Assembly (NCBI RefSeq): GCF_963676275.1
Contig: NZ_OY781091.1
Location: 310,001-374,000, forward strand
Direction: 5' to 3'
Origin: an uncultured Cohaesibacter sp.
GTDB taxonomy: Bacteria > Pseudomonadota > Alphaproteobacteria > Rhizobiales > Cohaesibacteraceae
Length of the DNA: 64,000 bases
Shown: positions 9,095-19,076 of the stretch, one piece after another
Layout: each line of letters begins with the position of its first letter
Numbering within the stretch: the stretch's first letter is position 1
The notes under the pieces: generated by a model
Database searches by the model: none
The model's input: only the letters and a program-made list of their open reading frames with translations
What the model was told of the DNA's origin: nothing
Position numbers and translations under genes: made by a program

Positions 9095-11101
9095 TCAGGC
9101 TGCGCGGACATTGTCGAGGAACCTGTGCATCTGCTCCTGCAGAGTCTTTGCCTGACTGGACAGATTCTCCGAGGCAGACAGCACTTGCGAAGCGCTGCTG
9201 CCGGTGCTGTTGGCGGTTTGGGAGACTTCCTGAATGCTGTTCGAGACATGGGTTGTGCCGGTTGAGGCACTGACGACCGCCTTGGCGATTTCGCCCGTGG
9301 CATGGCCCTGTTCTTCCACCGCCGAGGCAATAGCTCCCGATGAATCGCTGATCGCTCCGATGATTTCCGAGATGCTGCCAATGGCTTCCACCGCCTGATC
9401 GGTGGTCAGCTGGATATGGTTGATCTGCTGGCCGATTTCCTCGGTTGCCTTGGATGTCTGGGTTGCCAATTCCTTCACTTCGGCGGCGACAACGGAAAAG
9501 CCCTTGCCAGCCGCGCCTGCCCGTGCGGCCTCGATGGTGGCATTGAGCGCCAGCAGGTTGGTCTGCTCGGCGATGCCGGAAATCAGATTGACGATATCGC
9601 CGATATGGATCGCGGCATGTTGCAATTCACTGACAATCCCGCGCGTGGTTTCTGCCTTGCCGGATCCTTCTCCGCTTTGGCTTGCCGAATTATCGACCAG
9701 ACGCTTGATGTCGCGAATGGAGGCTTCCAGCTCTTCGGCGGCGCTAGCCACATAGGAGACATTGGCTCCCGCTTCCTCCGCCGATGAGGCCACGGAGCTG
9801 GCCTGACTGGATGTCATTTCCGCAGAGCGTTGCAGCTCGGATGCGGTCTGGTGCAATTGGGCCGCAGAGCTGGATACCTCGGCCACGATGCCCCCAACCG
9901 AATGCTCGAACTGGTCGGCCAGCTGTACCATCATGCTGCGGCGCTCCTGCTGGGCATTCTGTTCGCGTTCGCGGGCCTCGGCTTCAAGGGTCCGGCGTTT
10001 GAGCAGAGCGGCGCGCAGAAGCTCGGCAGAACGGGCCATCTTGCCGATCGCGTCTTTGCGCTCGGTATAGGCGATATCGATCTCCAGCCTGTCTTCGGCC
10101 AGTTCGGCCAGAACGCTCTCGCTGTCCCCGATCAGCTTTTGCAAGGCCCGCAGTCCGACATAGCTGACGCCAATCGCCGCGACAAGAATGAGCAGCGTGC
10201 CGAGCGTATAGGTCAGAAGCCTGTCCCATGCGGAGGCAAGTCTCTGCTCGGCCAATTCGTTGCTGGCTTGGAATGCATCATGGGTCAATTGCAGGGTGAT
10301 CTGGTCATGGGCGCGGGAAGCTTTGTTCCAGAGGCCCTTGATGCTCTCGGGAAGATTTTCATGATGCTGAACGATCTGATCGAAGAAAGCCTTGAAATCC
10401 CTGCCATCCTGTCCATCGATATAGGCCTGATAGGCGGATACTGTGAGGGAAGGACCGTTATCTTCGAAGATCGGCGCGAAATAATGTTCCTGCAACTGGC
10501 CCCGCAGGATAATGGAGATTTGAGCGATGTCCGCCGCACCCGCTGCGAAAACGGGAGGCACAACACTGCTGATCATATTGTGACTGTCGCGAATCTGCTG
10601 GCTGGCGAAATAGGCCAGCAGCCGGTTTGAAAGCTCTGCATCGGGAATGAGCGAGGCACCGCGGCGCATCAGCTTGTTGGCGAGCGCAGAAATCGGTTGC
10701 AGATATTTGACGCCGAGAACCGGAGAGTCGTTGCCCTTGTCGATTTCTGCCCGGAAGGCTGCCACATTGGGGCGGGCCGATTGCAAATCGCGCTGGATCT
10801 GCCGCAGGCCTGCGTCATCGGAGCCAAGGGCATCAAACTGAGCCAGAACCTGATCATAAAGCTTGTCGGTTTCCTGACGCTTCTGGCTGCGTTCGCTGGC
10901 AGAAGAAAAGACCTCTCTGGGCAGGCCTTCGGAAAGCAATCCGCCGGCATTTCCCAGAGCAACAAGATCGGTTGCATATTTCATCTGCTGGTAATTTTCA
11001 TAGGATTGGTAGGACAGAAATCCGCCAAGGCCAACAATGGCCAGAACCGGAATAGACACGATTGCCGCAAGCAACCGGTTCAGCAAGAGATGTCTCATCA
11101 C
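9095..11101 (-). CDS. Methyl-accepting chemotaxis protein with large helical (NIT-like) periplasmic domain
   Basis: This 668-residue chemoreceptor has a first membrane helix at about 12-30, an unusually large, helix-rich periplasmic region (about 34-295) and a second helix at about 296-316. A HAMP-like stretch and a signalling hairpin with tip [19 protein letters not shown] follow. The sensor has the pattern of a nitrate/nitrite-sensing (NIT, PF08376-type) four-helix double bundle: [17 protein letters not shown] and [15 protein letters not shown], with arginines near the N-terminus. That assignment is by pattern only. The gene is convergent with the FrnE-like gene and has its own 450-bp upstream gap. 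ATGs at 11101 and 11098 are both possible starts. Confidence 0.9.
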   Translation of the reverse strand: MMRHLLLNRLLAAIVSIPVLAIVGLGGFLSYQSYENYQQMKYATDLVALGNAGGLLSEGLPREVFSSASERSQKRQETDKLYDQVLAQFDALGSDDAGLRQIQRDLQSARPNVAAFRAEIDKGNDSPVLGVKYLQPISALANKLMRRGASLIPDAELSNRLLAYFASQQIRDSHNMISSVVPPVFAAGAADIAQISIILRGQLQEHYFAPIFEDNGPSLTVSAYQAYIDGQDGRDFKAFFDQIVQHHENLPESIKGLWNKASRAHDQITLQLTHDAFQASNELAEQRLASAWDRLLTYTLGTLLILVAAIGVSYVGLRALQKLIGDSESVLAELAEDRLEIDIAYTERKDAIGKMARSAELLRAALLKRRTLEAEAREREQNAQQERRSMMVQLADQFEHSVGGIVAEVSSSAAQLHQTASELQRSAEMTSSQASSVASSAEEAGANVSYVASAAEELEASIRDIKRLVDNSASQSGEGSGKAETTRGIVSELQHAAIHIGDIVNLISGIAEQTNLLALNATIEAARAGAAGKGFSVVAAEVKELATQTSKATEEIGQQINHIQLTTDQAVEAIGSISEIIGAISDSSGAIASAVEEQGHATGEIAKAVVSASTGTTHVSNSIQEVSQTANSTGSSASQVLSASENLSSQAKTLQEQMHRFLDNVRAA

Positions 11102-11550
11102 TCATTCCTCACGTGCATGTTCAATGCCGCTCTTCACAGGGACATTTCGGCTTTTCGAAGCTTTGAACTACACGCTCGGAGCAATCGGTTAATTTGTTAT
11201 AAATGGATAAATCGCCCCTGATCGACGCGGCCTGAGGCTGATTTCATGGAAATTGAATATGTTTATTTGTTTTTAGTTGTAGGTAAAAGTCGGGATGCCT
11301 TTTCAGGCTGAAACGCGCAACCATCTGAAAAACAACCCTGAATGCAGATATCGGCCTTCTCTGAACTGAAAGGCAAGAAACTGGCGCATTTCGGACGACG
11401 GGAAAGCACGCACGCAAAAAAGTATCACATGGTGATACGAAATCGGATGCTGCTGTGAAAAAGCTGGAGGGTCAAACCGGTAAAAAGGGTCAGTTTGGGC
11501 AGACCTCTGTCCTAACGTCTCGATCCCATCGCCGATCAGATGGTGCGCGA
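11102..11550. other. Intergenic region with a 17-base palindrome
   Basis: These 449 bases separate the starts of a leftward chemoreceptor gene and the 3' end of uppP. I see no gene. The part at 11200-11290 is A+T-rich and probably holds the chemoreceptor promoter. At 11422-11438 lies GTATCAC-atg-GTGATAC, a perfect 7-bp inverted repeat of operator type, whose owner is unknown. Confidence 0.5.
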
Positions 11551-12357
11551 CTAGCCGACCAGATAGAGCCCGATCAACCCGGCGCCGCCCACCAGAATAC
11601 GCCAGATGGCAAAGGGCATGAAGCCGTGACGGGAGACAAAATCCAGCAACTGGCGCACCACGAAAACGGCTGCAATGAAGGCAGCCACGAAGCCGACGCC
11701 AATCACGCTTGCCTGATCCATGCTGATAATGTCGCGGTTCTTGTAAAGGTCATAGGCAAAGGCACCGGCCATGGTCGGCATGGCCAGAAAGAAGGAAAAT
11801 TCGGCAGCCGACCGTTTGTCCGTACCCATCAGCAGCGCACCGGCAATCGTCGAGCCGGATCGCGACATGCCCGGCACCAGCGCAAGGCACTGGAACAGGC
11901 CGATCTTGAAACACAGCGACAGCGGATAATCCATGATATCGGTATAGCGCGGCTTGAGATCGAGCCGGTCGATCCAGGCCAGAATGACGCCGCCAACGAT
12001 CAGTGTGGTGCAGATGAGGCGCGGGCTTTCAAACAGCACATGCTTGATGAAACCATGCAGGCTGGCGCCAAGAACCGCCGCAGGCAAAAAGGCCAGCAGG
12101 ATGCCAACGACAAACAGGCGGGCTTTCTGGCTGGAGGGCAAATCAAGGGCGATTCTGAGCAGGCGATGGAAATAGACCGTCAGAATTGCCAATATGGCGC
12201 CGAGCTGGATGAGCACTTCGAAAGTCTTGCCACTATTCTCAAATCCCAGAAAATGTCCGGCAAGCAAAATATGGCCGGTGGAAGATACGGGAAGAAACTC
12301 GGTGAAGCCCTCGATGAAACCAAGGATGATGGCTTCGAAATATGTGGCAATATCCAT
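11551..12357 (-). CDS. uppP: Undecaprenyl-diphosphatase (bacitracin resistance family)
   Basis: This 268-residue polytopic membrane protein matches BacA/UppP. The first conserved box is [18 protein letters not shown] (E and S residues of the active site), and the second is [19 protein letters not shown] with its catalytic Arg. It dephosphorylates undecaprenyl pyrophosphate so that the lipid carrier of peptidoglycan synthesis can be reused. The open frame extends 14 codons further upstream, but the ATG at 12357 ([10 protein letters not shown]) gives the usual family N-terminus and length. It is transcribed away from the GST gene, with a 214-bp shared promoter region. Confidence 0.95.
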   Translation of the reverse strand: MDIATYFEAIILGFIEGFTEFLPVSSTGHILLAGHFLGFENSGKTFEVLIQLGAILAILTVYFHRLLRIALDLPSSQKARLFVVGILLAFLPAAVLGASLHGFIKHVLFESPRLICTTLIVGGVILAWIDRLDLKPRYTDIMDYPLSLCFKIGLFQCLALVPGMSRSGSTIAGALLMGTDKRSAAEFSFFLAMPTMAGAFAYDLYKNRDIISMDQASVIGVGFVAAFIAAVFVVRQLLDFVSRHGFMPFAIWRILVGGAGLIGLYLVG

Positions 12358-12571
12358 TTTTCGCTCATTCTTTCTCTGGCAGAAATCTGTTTCTACCACT
12401 ATGTTCGCCTCTCATCCCAAATCGGATAAGAGTGCGGCACTTTAATGGTTGCTTTTAAATCATGTCCATTAAATTGCTGATAATCATTTCATACTTGAAT
12501 GGTTACGCGTCCACACTTTTGCCAGCTTTTTGCTGGATGAAGCCTTAGGCACGAAAGGAATCGCACGAGCA

Positions 12572-13264
12572 ATGCTACTGCTCTATCACACCACCATGTC
12601 AGTTCCCTCTCGCTTTACGCGCCTGATTTTGGCCGAATGCAAGGCGAATGCGGAATTGAATGAAGTTCTGCCTTGGGAGAGGACGGAAAATTTTCTGCTG
12701 GTCAATCCAGCGGGCACTGTTCCCGTTCTCAGGGAAAATGACGGCCCTCCGGTGTGTGGCGCGATGACGATTGCCGAATATCTTGATGAAACCAGAGGTT
12801 ATGCTCTGGGGGCGCGTCGATTGCTGCCCGATCATCCCAACCATCGCGCCGAAGTGCGGCGGCTGGTGCATTGGTTCATCAACAAGGCCGTGGATGAAAG
12901 CGCCCGCTTCTTTGTCGAAGAAAAGATCTACAAGCGCATGCGGCGTCCCAGCGAAGGCGGCGGCTCGCCTGATTCGACCCTGTTGCGTGCAGCAAGGGCC
13001 AATCTGAAGATTCATCTGGATTATATTGCCTATCTGGCAGAGCGTCGCAAATGGCTTGCCGGGGAGAATTTCTCCTATGCGGATCTTGCCGCAGGCGCGA
13101 TGCTGTCCACGATCGATTATCTGGGTGAAGTGCCATGGGAGAAAGAACCGGTCGTCAAGGACTGGTATCAACGCATCAAGTCGCGCCCGGCTTTCCGCCC
13201 CCTTCTGGCCGATAGCATCAAGGGCATACCACCTTCCAACATGTATGTGGATCTGGACTTCTAG
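12572..13264 (+). CDS. Glutathione S-transferase family protein
   Basis: This 230-residue protein has a thioredoxin-like N-terminal domain (LLYHTTMSVPSRFTRLIL, then NPAGTVPVL with the cis-Pro that contacts glutathione) and an all-helical C-terminal domain (GENFSYADLAAGAMLSTIDY). It probably conjugates or reduces electrophiles with glutathione in the cytoplasm; the substrate is unknown. The frame could start at a TTG 14 codons upstream, but the ATG at 12572 matches the family. The next gene, queG, starts 24 bp after the stop, so these genes may be co-transcribed. Confidence 0.88.
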   Translation: MLLLYHTTMSVPSRFTRLILAECKANAELNEVLPWERTENFLLVNPAGTVPVLRENDGPPVCGAMTIAEYLDETRGYALGARRLLPDHPNHRAEVRRLVHWFINKAVDESARFFVEEKIYKRMRRPSEGGGSPDSTLLRAARANLKIHLDYIAYLAERRKWLAGENFSYADLAAGAMLSTIDYLGEVPWEKEPVVKDWYQRIKSRPAFRPLLADSIKGIPPSNMYVDLDF

Positions 13265-13288
13265 TCGCTTCTCCTTCAAAGATGGTGC

Positions 13289-14458
13289 ATGATCGTGCCA
13301 AACCGGGAAAAACAGGCAAAGCTAAGGGCCTTTCTTGCAAAGGAAGCCCACGCGCTCGGCTTTGCCCAGCTGCGGGTCTGTCGCGCCCGCGATGCCCAAA
13401 ACCGGGAAGATCTGCTCAGACACTTCATAGACAAGGGCTATCATGCCTCCATGGACTGGATGGAGGAGACACTGGAGCGTCGCGCTCATCCCTCCAATCT
13501 TTGGGCCGATGTGCAATCCATCATCATGCTCGGCTTCAACTATGGCCCCGATGAGGATCCGCGCCAGCTTCTGGCCCGCAAGGACAAGGCCAATATATCC
13601 GTCTATGCCCGCCATCGCGATTATCATGATCTGATCAAGGGGCGGCTCAAGCAGCTTTCGGCCAAATTGCTCTCCCGCCTGCGCGAGAGCCATCCCGAAG
13701 GGGCGATCAAGGTGTTTGTCGATACCGCACCGGTGATGGAAAAACCGCTGGCCGAGCTGGCTGGCCTTGGCTGGCAGGGCAAGCATACCAATCTGGTTAG
13801 CCGCGAATTCGGCTCCTGGCTCTTTCTGGGCGCGATCTTCACCAATCTGGACCTGCTGCCCGACGAGGCGGAGACGGACCGCTGTGGCTCCTGTGTGGCC
13901 TGTCAGGAAGCTTGCCCGACCGGTGCCTTCCCCCAGCCATACCAGATTGATGCCAATCGCTGCATTTCCTATCTCACCATCGAGAATAAGGGCCCCATCC
14001 CCCATCAATTGCGCGCCGCCATTGGCAACCGCATCTATGGCTGTGACGATTGTCTGGCGGCCTGTCCATGGAACAAGTTCGCCCAGCAGGCCAGCGAAGC
14101 AAAGCTGAAGGCGCGGGATGATCTTAAGGCACCCGCTCTGGCCGATTTTCTGGCGATGGATGACGCAACCTTCCGGCAGCATTTTTCCGGCTCGCCGATC
14201 AAGCGCATCGGCCGCAATCGCTTTCTGCGCAATGTGTTGATCGCGGCGGGGAATTCGGGGCTGGACAGCCTGTCCTGCGATGTGATGCCCCATCTTGACG
14301 ATAGCGATCCGCTGGTGCGGGGCGCGGCGATCTGGGCGCTGGGGCAAATCACGCCGGATCAGGATTTCACACATCTGGCAAACCAAAAGCAAGATCAGGA
14401 AACAGATCCTGACGTAAAGGCCGAATGGCACTTGGCGCTGAAAGGAAAGACATCATGA
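13289..14458 (+). CDS. queG: Epoxyqueuosine reductase
   Basis: This 389-residue protein is a cobalamin-dependent iron-sulfur enzyme of queuosine synthesis, reducing epoxyqueuosine to queuosine in tRNA. The N-terminal reductive-dehalogenase-like domain has VDTAPVMEKPLAELAGLGW, whose Asp is the likely proton donor. Two 4Fe-4S motifs follow: CGSCVACQEACPTGAF and CDDCLAACPWNKFA. The C-terminus is a short HEAT-like repeat (DDSDPLVRGAAIWALG), as in full-length QueG. It overlaps the start of the next gene by 4 bases. Confidence 0.95.
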   Translation: MIVPNREKQAKLRAFLAKEAHALGFAQLRVCRARDAQNREDLLRHFIDKGYHASMDWMEETLERRAHPSNLWADVQSIIMLGFNYGPDEDPRQLLARKDKANISVYARHRDYHDLIKGRLKQLSAKLLSRLRESHPEGAIKVFVDTAPVMEKPLAELAGLGWQGKHTNLVSREFGSWLFLGAIFTNLDLLPDEAETDRCGSCVACQEACPTGAFPQPYQIDANRCISYLTIENKGPIPHQLRAAIGNRIYGCDDCLAACPWNKFAQQASEAKLKARDDLKAPALADFLAMDDATFRQHFSGSPIKRIGRNRFLRNVLIAAGNSGLDSLSCDVMPHLDDSDPLVRGAAIWALGQITPDQDFTHLANQKQDQETDPDVKAEWHLALKGKTS

Positions 14459-15333
14459 AACTACTCATCTTCGGATATGGCTACAGCGCGCAGGCCATCG
14501 CCAGAGAACTCGCGCCCGAATGCGACTGGATCACGGCGACCACGCGCTCTGCAAAAAAGGCAGAGGCCATGCAAGCAGAAGGCATCCGCCCCCTGCAGTT
14601 TGATGGCCTCAAGGCCTCTGATGCGCTGAAGGGAGCCCTGTCCGAGGCAAGCCATATTCTCGTCTCCATTGCGCCGGGGGGCGAGGGCGATCCGGTCCTC
14701 AATTGTCTTGGCAACGAACTGATGCAAATGCCGGCGCTTGGCTGGATCGGCTATCTCTCCACCGTGGGGGTCTATGGCAATCATGATGGCGCATGGGTGG
14801 ATGAGGACAGTGAATGCCGACCCGTTTCCCGCCGTTCGGTCCAGCGTGTCGCCGCAGAGAATGCATGGCAGGCGCTGGCCAGCAAGCTTGGCAAGCCATT
14901 GGGCATCTATCGGCTGGCCGGAATATATGGCCCCGGACGCAACCAGATGCTCAAGCTGGCCAGCGGCACCTGCCGCGCCATCAACAAGCCCGGACAGGTG
15001 TTCAACCGCATCCATGTCGAGGATATCGGCCGCGTCGTCTCAAAGGCCGCCAGAAGGTGCCATGACGGTATTCTCAATGTGGTCGATGACGAGCCTGCCA
15101 CCCCTCAGGAGGTCATCCATTTTTGTACCGATCTGATGGGATTGCCGCGCCTTGAGGAGCTTCCTTTCGAGCAAGCCGACATGACGCCGATGGCACGCAG
15201 CTTCTATGGCGAGAATAAACGCTGTAGCAACATTCGTCTGCATGAACTGATCGGCGGCATCCTTCGCTATCCGACCTATCGAGAGGCATTTACTCATATG
15301 TGGCAAACGGATAGCTGGCGCGAAGAAGAATGA
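14455..15333 (+). CDS. NAD-binding SDR-like (YeeZ-type) protein
   Basis: This 292-residue protein begins with a Rossmann strand and nucleotide-binding loop, MKLLIFGYGYSAQAIAREL. It has a family-typical central stretch (IGYLSTVGVYGNHDGAWVDE) and RLAGIYGPGRN, resembling atypical/extended short-chain dehydrogenases of the YeeZ/YbjS type. The Tyr of the usual YxxxK catalytic pair is not obvious: the region reads SRRSVQRVAAENAW, so it may be non-catalytic or use another residue. It starts inside the queG stop codon (ATGA overlap), which points to coupled translation. Substrate and role are unknown. Confidence 0.85.
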   Translation: MKLLIFGYGYSAQAIARELAPECDWITATTRSAKKAEAMQAEGIRPLQFDGLKASDALKGALSEASHILVSIAPGGEGDPVLNCLGNELMQMPALGWIGYLSTVGVYGNHDGAWVDEDSECRPVSRRSVQRVAAENAWQALASKLGKPLGIYRLAGIYGPGRNQMLKLASGTCRAINKPGQVFNRIHVEDIGRVVSKAARRCHDGILNVVDDEPATPQEVIHFCTDLMGLPRLEELPFEQADMTPMARSFYGENKRCSNIRLHELIGGILRYPTYREAFTHMWQTDSWREEE

Positions 15334-15535
15334 GCCTTACCCTCTTGCGGCAGCAAGGGCCGCTTTCGCCCGTTCCGATCTCATCGTTATCAGGGTATAA
15401 GTCGTCTCTTTTCACAGGCAGGGCCAACGCTGTTAAAAAAATGAAATAAAAACGAAAACGCCCTTGCCAACGCGGCCAATAGGGATTAGACAACAGCCTC
15501 ACTTGCCGAGCTCAAAAGAGCATGGCACACAGGTT

Positions 15536-15612
15536 GCGCTGGTAGCTCAGTTGGATAGAGCACCAGACTACGAATCTGGGGGTCGGGGGTTCGAATCCTC
15601 CCCAGCGCGCCA
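15536..15612 (+). tRNA. tRNA-Arg (anticodon ACG)
   Basis: A complete cloverleaf can be folded. The acceptor stem is GCGCTGG / CCAGCGC with discriminator G and encoded CCA. The D arm contains AGCTCAGTTGGATAGAG. The anticodon stem CCAGA / TCTGG surrounds the loop CTACGAA, giving anticodon ACG (Arg, CGU). The T arm has TTCGAAT. It is followed at once by decayed mobile-element sequence, as expected for an integration site. Confidence 0.97.
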
Positions 15613-15638
15613 TTTATCTCTCAAGATTTTATCCCCTA

Positions 15639-15941
15639 AAATTGTGATTGTTGAGATCCTTGCGGCGTCCGAAATCGTTGTTATCGGTCATATGCCAAGC
15701 GGATTGCGAATACCAGTTTCAGAACGGTTCGTTTATCGTCCGGTCTATCTGAAGCCCTGAATTTCCTGATGTTCGGCAGGACCATCATGGAGCGTTTGAG
15801 CATTTCTTCAAAAAGTGTGCTTGGAGAGGTAATGCTTCTTGAGAGCTTTTCCAGCTTGGCAATGGGTTTTGAACTATCCTTGGAATTGTCGAAACCTTGC
15901 CTCCTGTGAATGAGGCACAAATCAATCTTGGCCATCTTCAT
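15639..15941 (-). pseudogene. Decayed C-terminus of a site-specific serine recombinase
   Basis: The minus strand codes for about 86 residues resembling the C-terminal end of large Pin-type serine recombinases common in alphaproteobacteria: SPSTLFEEMLKRSMMVLPN, then DDKRTVLKLVFAIRLAYDR. Right after the in-frame stop the same frame continues with a stretch containing RFRTP, which matches the GFRTP that follows in intact relatives. This shows a nonsense mutation in a once longer gene. The catalytic N-terminal resolvase domain is absent. It lies 27-70 bases downstream of the tRNA-Arg 3' end, a classic integration position. Recognition is from memory of the family and should be confirmed by alignment. 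Confidence 0.6.
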
Positions 15942-16150
15942 TCTTATTCCGGCTTTTCAGCCAATCGAAGAGGCATTCAGTTCTTTAGAGAGAGGAGCAA
16001 GCTGGAATGCTCGAAAGGCCTTTGAGACATTCATGTTTCTATGATTGGTTATCGGCAAAAAACCGCCCGTATAAGTAGTATTACTTTGTTAATTTCTTCA
16101 TGCAATAGTTTGATTACCTTTCGTTAAGCATAAGCAAGCATGAGGATAAG

Positions 16151-18115
16151 ATGCGTTATTCAGTGTCCGCCAAGGTGATCACCATCGTTATGGTCTTGAG
16201 CCTCGTGATCATTGCTCAATCTGTTTTCAGCGTGATGCAATTGGGAAAGATCGGTCAGGAAATCGAGACCATCGCTGAATCCGATATACCCTTGACCGAG
16301 GTTTTGAGCCGGATCACGACGCATCAACTGGAACAGTCCGTGATGTTCGAGCGGGTTCTGCGTCTCAATGGCCTTGTTGAAGGCGATATTCCGGCGCAGA
16401 AGGCCGCTGCGGAGAAAAGCTTCATGGATTATGCTTCGCTCGTCGAGCAGGAAATCCTGCAAGGCGAACGCATCGCGGAGCAGGCGCTTGCTCACAGCTA
16501 TGATGAAAAGACGCGTACTGAAATCCGGTATGTCTTCGACGCTCTCAAGCAGATCGAGGCCGAGCATCGCGTTTATGATGAACATGCCGCTCAGATCATT
16601 GCCCATTCCAATAACAATGAGACCGACAAGGCGCTTGCACTTCTTCAGACGATCGAACAGGAGGAAAAACAGCTCAACCGCGAACTGGTGGATCTTCTGC
16701 GCCAGATCGAGGGCTTTACGCTAAATGCCACGCAAGCAGCCGAAGAACATGAGAAGACAACGGAACATATCCTCATCGTTGTTGCCATCGTTTCAACGCT
16801 GCTTGGCATTGCGGTTTCAGTTTTTCTTACGCGTCAGACGGTCACTAAGCCCTTGCGTGAGGTTGTCGTCGCGCTTGATAAACTCTCTGATAACGATCTA
16901 AACGCCAGCGTGACGGCCAAGGGCAATGACGAAATCGGTGATCTGGCGCGGGCGTTCGATCGCTTCAAGATGAAGCTCATCGAGATGCGTCAGCTTGAAG
17001 AGGAACGTGAAGAGATGGAGCGCAAGAATCTCGCAACGCGGCGGGAAATTCTTTCCATCATGGCAATGGAAGTCAAAAGCAAGACAGAAGAAGGCATCGA
17101 CGTGATCGCCGCCAGCGCCGGAGAGGTGGAAGAACAGTCGCAGGAAATGCGAAGCTCGCTTGAGCAGGCAAATACCAGCGTCTCACAGATACTGGCTCAG
17201 GCTCAGGAAACCCACACGCGGTCGCAGGAAGCGGTGGCGTTGTCAGAAGAGCTTCTGTCCGCAATCAGTGAAGTGGCGGAGAAAACGGACATCTCCAACA
17301 AGCTGACGATTGATGCTGTGTCCTTGTCTTCGTCTTCGCAGGACACAATTGCCGAACTGGCAACGGCGGCCGACAATATCGGCCAGTTTGTCTCGGTCAT
17401 CAGCGACATTGCCGATAAAACCAATCTCCTCGCCCTTAATGCGACGATCGAGGCGGCAAGAGCGGGGGAGGCAGGACGAGGCTTTGCGGTGGTTGCCGCC
17501 GAGGTCAAGGATCTCGCCGAACAGACCAACAGGTCAACCAGACAGATTTCCGAGCAGGTCGTGACGATCCAGCAGAAAACCAACGCTGCGGTTTCCTCCA
17601 TGGATCAACTGATCCAGAGCACACGGGGGCTGAGCGAAATGGCCGCCACCGTTGCCTCTGCCACGGAAGAGCAGCGCGCGACAACCGAGAATTTCGGCCG
17701 CATTGTCAGCGCGTCCGGCCGCTCGGTCGGGATGATGTCCACCGGTATGTCGGAGGTGGCCCAGATTGCTCAAAAAACCCTCGCCTTCTCCGCTGCCATG
17801 AGCGAGAAGACAAACAGCATGTCCCTGACCGCGCAGAGTCTGCGCAAGGAAATTCCGGCCATCATTCAATCTTCGCTTGATGCAACCGAACGGCGCTCGG
17901 AGGTCCGAACCGACCTTAACAAACAGGTGAAGGGCCGCGACGACAAAGGAGACTTTGTCACCACGCTTCATAACGTCTCCGCCAACGGAGCCTGCATGTC
18001 GGAAATTGACCGCCCGGTCAGCGAGCAACTTAAGCTGGACATACCCGACCGCGGATGGGTCACCTTCAGAAAGATGTGGGCCAGAGACCGCAAAATCGGA
18101 CTTGAGCAAATCTAA
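16151..18115 (+). CDS. Methyl-accepting chemotaxis protein with C-terminal PilZ domain
   Basis: This 654-residue chemoreceptor has a first membrane helix at about 8-28 and a helical periplasmic sensor (about 30-205, four-helix-bundle type). A second helix (about 206-226), HAMP (about 230-280), and a signalling domain with tip [19 protein letters not shown] follow. The last 78 residues add a PilZ domain: ATERRSEVR supplies the RxxxR motif (R582-R586) and NVSANGA supplies N/DxSxxG (608-613), so both c-di-GMP-binding motifs are intact. The protein may let c-di-GMP level modulate chemotaxis directly; that is inference. It stands alone downstream of the decayed recombinase, about 540 bp from the tRNA. 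Confidence 0.9.
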   Translation: MRYSVSAKVITIVMVLSLVIIAQSVFSVMQLGKIGQEIETIAESDIPLTEVLSRITTHQLEQSVMFERVLRLNGLVEGDIPAQKAAAEKSFMDYASLVEQEILQGERIAEQALAHSYDEKTRTEIRYVFDALKQIEAEHRVYDEHAAQIIAHSNNNETDKALALLQTIEQEEKQLNRELVDLLRQIEGFTLNATQAAEEHEKTTEHILIVVAIVSTLLGIAVSVFLTRQTVTKPLREVVVALDKLSDNDLNASVTAKGNDEIGDLARAFDRFKMKLIEMRQLEEEREEMERKNLATRREILSIMAMEVKSKTEEGIDVIAASAGEVEEQSQEMRSSLEQANTSVSQILAQAQETHTRSQEAVALSEELLSAISEVAEKTDISNKLTIDAVSLSSSSQDTIAELATAADNIGQFVSVISDIADKTNLLALNATIEAARAGEAGRGFAVVAAEVKDLAEQTNRSTRQISEQVVTIQQKTNAAVSSMDQLIQSTRGLSEMAATVASATEEQRATTENFGRIVSASGRSVGMMSTGMSEVAQIAQKTLAFSAAMSEKTNSMSLTAQSLRKEIPAIIQSSLDATERRSEVRTDLNKQVKGRDDKGDFVTTLHNVSANGACMSEIDRPVSEQLKLDIPDRGWVTFRKMWARDRKIGLEQI

Positions 18116-18291
18116 GGGCAGACGGCGATTGCACCCAAAACGAGTGAGCAGCCACGCGCCTCGGCTGCCCTCGCTGGACATGGCTGGTTGATCGGTGCTG
18201 CAACATCGTTTCCCTAAAAGTGCCATGGCTGTCTATTTTCAAGGATCAGCTATCGGACGCAGGCTTCATCCTTAGCCAAGATTGCGAAGAG

Positions 18292-19017
18292 CTATGACAG
18301 GGCAAAATCAACCGCCGCCTGGCAATGAAGTCTGGTTGTGTTGAACATCGGCAGCTCCGGCCGATCTTCTTCGCGAAGCAGCAGGAAAATTTCGGTACAG
18401 CCCAGAATAACCCCATCTGCATGTTGTTCGCGAACCAGTCTGTCGACGATATCGAGATAGCGTTGCCGCGAAGTTTCGCGGATGTCGAACTTGACCAATT
18501 CTTCAAAGATGATCCGGTCAACATCTCTTTGCTCGTCAGGATCCGGTACGATGATTTCCAGACCGAATTTTTCCTCGTAATGCGCTTTCAGGTAAGGCTG
18601 TTTCATAACAGGTTCTGTCCCCAACAGGATGATCTTCTCAAGGCCCCGATTTCTGATCGCTTCACCGGTCGGGTCCGCAATATGAATGAAGGACGTGTCT
18701 CTCCCGCTCATGATTTTTCCGAGCGATTTATGCAAGGTGTTGGAGACGCACAGGATTGCATCCGCCCCACCAGCTATAAGCCGATCGACGTGACGTTCCA
18801 TATAGGCTTCTAGCTGATCCCATGCACCTGCGCGCACAAAGGCCTCGATATTTCCAAAATTCATTCCTGAAATGAGTGTTTCTGCAATTTCCCATCCGCC
18901 CAATCGGGCGTTCACCTCGTCGTTCAGAAACCTGTAATACTCGCCGGTTGCAACATTGCTACATCCGCCAATCAGGCCGATGGTTTTCTGCTTCAGGGGT
19001 CGTTTCATCGATCGCAC
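18292..19017 (-). CDS. Aspartate/glutamate racemase family protein
   Basis: This 241-residue protein has the Asp/Glu racemase fold: IGLIGGCSNVATGEYYRFLN at the start, ILCVSNTLHKS for the first catalytic loop and GVILGCTEIFLLL for the second. The position that is Cys in CNT-type racemases is Ser here (SNT); the second Cys is intact. A Thr at this place is known in E. coli YgeA (L-Asp/Glu racemase with broad range), so epimerase activity remains possible. A GTG at 19017 with AGGA 6 bases upstream is the best start; an ATG lies 3 codons in. It follows an AraC regulator gene by 59 bp on the same strand, suggesting a two-gene unit. Confidence 0.88.
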   Translation of the reverse strand: MRSMKRPLKQKTIGLIGGCSNVATGEYYRFLNDEVNARLGGWEIAETLISGMNFGNIEAFVRAGAWDQLEAYMERHVDRLIAGGADAILCVSNTLHKSLGKIMSGRDTSFIHIADPTGEAIRNRGLEKIILLGTEPVMKQPYLKAHYEEKFGLEIIVPDPDEQRDVDRIIFEELVKFDIRETSRQRYLDIVDRLVREQHADGVILGCTEIFLLLREEDRPELPMFNTTRLHCQAAVDFALS

Positions 19018-19076
19018 TCACATTCCTGTTGATTTGCCATCGATGCTATTGGTCCCATACATCCGTGTCTTGAACG

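Noticed and set aside
15290..15502. Minus-strand 70-codon frame before tRNA-Arg
   Set aside because: It overlaps the end of the SDR-like gene, and has no ribosome site or similarity I can recognise.
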